Below, piece after piece: positions 5,695 through 6,566 of a stretch of DNA of 6,566 bases. Source of the DNA: Gemmatimonadaceae bacterium (GTDB lineage Bacteria; Gemmatimonadota; Gemmatimonadetes; Gemmatimonadales; Gemmatimonadaceae). Each line of letters starts with the position of its first letter. Positions within the stretch are counted from its first letter, which is position 1. A program made the translations under genes and the position numbers. The notes under the pieces were generated by a model. That model saw only the letters and a program-made list of their open reading frames with translations, was not told where the DNA came from and did not search any database. Where the stretch lies: NCBI GenBank assembly GCA_025357975.1, contig JANYKY010000036.1:1-6566 (forward strand). Reading direction: 5' to 3'.

Positions 5695-6332
5695 TAGTGC
5701 AGCAGATCACCGTCGGGCCGTTCCAGGAGAATTGCTATCTGCTCTCCGACCCCGATAGTGACGCGCTTGCGATAATCGATCCGGGCGACGAGCCCGAGCG
5801 AATCATCGCGGCGGTCGAGAAGTCAGGTAAGACGCCTGAGGCGATCTGGATTACGCATGCGCATCTCGACCACATCGGCGGTATTGCTGGAATCAAGCGG
5901 AAATGGGATGTGCCTGTGCATGTCCATCCGCTCGATCTCGATCTGTATAAGTCTGGGTCGGTCGCCGCGGCAAAATATGGGATCCCATACGAAGAGCCGC
6001 CAGCATCCGATCGCTCGCTGGAAGAGGGACAGACGCTGAAACTTGGCGCGCTGGAGCTGCGGGTCTTGCATGTACCCGGACACGCCCCTGGACACGTGAT
6101 GTTCTATGGCCATGGGAATGCATTCGTCGGCGATTGCCTCTTCGCCGGATCCATCGGGCGTACCGATCTCGAATTCTGCAATCCAGCACATCTCGAGCAG
6201 TCGTTGCAACGGATTGTCGCCCTTCCTGATGCCACAATCGTCCACCCCGGGCACGGCGACATCACCTCGATTGGAATCGAAAAGCGATCGAACCCTTTTA
6301 TTAACGGCACCGCGCGAATAGTCGGCGCCTGA
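5691..6332 (+). CDS. metallo-beta-lactamase-fold hydrolase, glyoxalase II-like (GloC/YcbL type)
   Basis: This is a complete 213-residue MBL-fold hydrolase, the length of the short glyoxalase II group (YcbL/GloC), which lacks the long C-terminal helical domain of GloB. The two-metal site is complete: THAHLDHIGG (H56, H58, D60, H61), PGHAPGH (H131), GDCLFAGSIGRTD (D148) and HPGHGD (H188). The N-terminal GPFQENCYLL and the SIGRTDL segment are typical of the group. Family members hydrolyse thioesters such as S-lactoylglutathione; related proteins are persulfide dioxygenases, but those usually have a single iron site and a different surrounding pattern. Whether this organism makes glutathione is not shown, so the natural thiol may differ. 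It follows trxB with a TTGA overlap, which suggests a shared role in thiol handling (inference). TTG is chosen because of the GGAGG nine bases before. Confidence 0.9.
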   Translation: MIVQQITVGPFQENCYLLSDPDSDALAIIDPGDEPERIIAAVEKSGKTPEAIWITHAHLDHIGGIAGIKRKWDVPVHVHPLDLDLYKSGSVAAAKYGIPYEEPPASDRSLEEGQTLKLGALELRVLHVPGHAPGHVMFYGHGNAFVGDCLFAGSIGRTDLEFCNPAHLEQSLQRIVALPDATIVHPGHGDITSIGIEKRSNPFINGTARIVGA

Positions 6333-6348
6333 ACTGGCAATCTCAAAA

Positions 6349-6566
6349 ATGACAACCGGGACTCGCATCGAAAAAGACCCGCTGGGAGAGCTCGCTGTTC
6401 CAGCCGACGCATTGTACGGCGTTCAGACTTTGCGCGCGGTGCAGAATTTTCCGATCAGTGGGTTGAAACCGCTTCCTGCGTTCGTCGATGCGACGGTTCG
6501 AATCAAGCGAGCTGCCGCTGTCACTCACAAGAAAACAGGGCGGCTCGAAGCGAAGCTCGCCGATGC
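6349..6566 (+). CDS. aspA: aspartate ammonia-lyase, N-terminal part (runs off the window)
   Basis: The first 72 residues are present, with the gene continuing past the end of the window. The start RIEKDPLGELAVPADALYGV, followed by QTLRAVQNFPISG, is the conserved opening of aspartases, which convert L-aspartate to fumarate and ammonia as cytoplasmic tetramers. Fumarase C has a similar opening but usually reads F-G at the D-x-x-G position and W-G-A-Q-T-Q-R where this has Y-G-V-Q-T-L-R, so aspartase is preferred. The catalytic C-terminal loop (SS motif) is outside the window. ATG 6349 lies 16 bases after the MBL stop. I see no clear ribosome binding site in that gap, and no promoter, so it is probably transcribed together with trxB. 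Confidence 0.85.
   Translation, partial: MTTGTRIEKDPLGELAVPADALYGVQTLRAVQNFPISGLKPLPAFVDATVRIKRAAAVTHKKTGRLEAKLAD

Noticed and set aside
5823..6368. Open frame of 181 codons on the - strand over the MBL-fold gene
   Set aside because: It is opposite a complete metallo-hydrolase and has no motif or ribosome binding site.
6349..6566. Class II fumarase as the identity of the last gene
   Set aside because: The opening RIEKDPLGE and YGVQTLRA fits aspartase better than fumarase, although the decisive C-terminal part is missing.

Overview
This 6.6-kb window holds eleven protein genes, all on the + strand and packed almost without gaps. The longest non-coding stretch is 61 bp (4647-4707). I see no RNA gene, mobile element, CRISPR array or transposon remnant. 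All ten stop codons are TGA, and most junctions overlap or are one base apart. Together with the GTG and TTG starts, this suggests a chromosomal, moderately GC-rich bacterium with long, translationally coupled operons. The protein types and the order of unknown genes resemble Gemmatimonadota or a related soil phylum; this is an impression from memory, not a search result.

Region 1 (1-1759) is the end of a 2-oxoacid dehydrogenase operon. It has the C-terminal tail of an E1 beta-type subunit, then a 91-residue two-helix membrane protein of unknown function, then a complete E2 dihydrolipoamide acyltransferase (lipoyl domain, Ala/Pro linker, E3-binding domain, catalytic domain). The membrane protein between E1 and E2 is unusual. 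The E2 linker carries a G6C7 homopolymer tract.

Region 2 (1761-2289) has two small unknown soluble proteins of 86 and 88 residues, each starting one base after the preceding TGA (TGACATG at both junctions).

Region 3 (2286-4646) has a PHP-domain phosphoesterase of the YciV/nucleoside bisphosphatase type, a short-chain dehydrogenase resembling pteridine reductases but with His at the catalytic Tyr position, and an uncharacterised Rossmann-like protein with a CX3CX5C motif and several His/Cys clusters. The last is the best candidate here for an undescribed activity.

Region 4 (4708-6566) follows the only real intergenic gap. It has thioredoxin reductase (TTG start), an overlapping metallo-beta-lactamase-fold hydrolase of the glyoxalase II type (TTG start), and the first 72 residues of aspartate ammonia-lyase. 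The window is thus mostly central metabolism and thiol/redox housekeeping, with four uncharacterised small or mid-sized proteins embedded in the operon.
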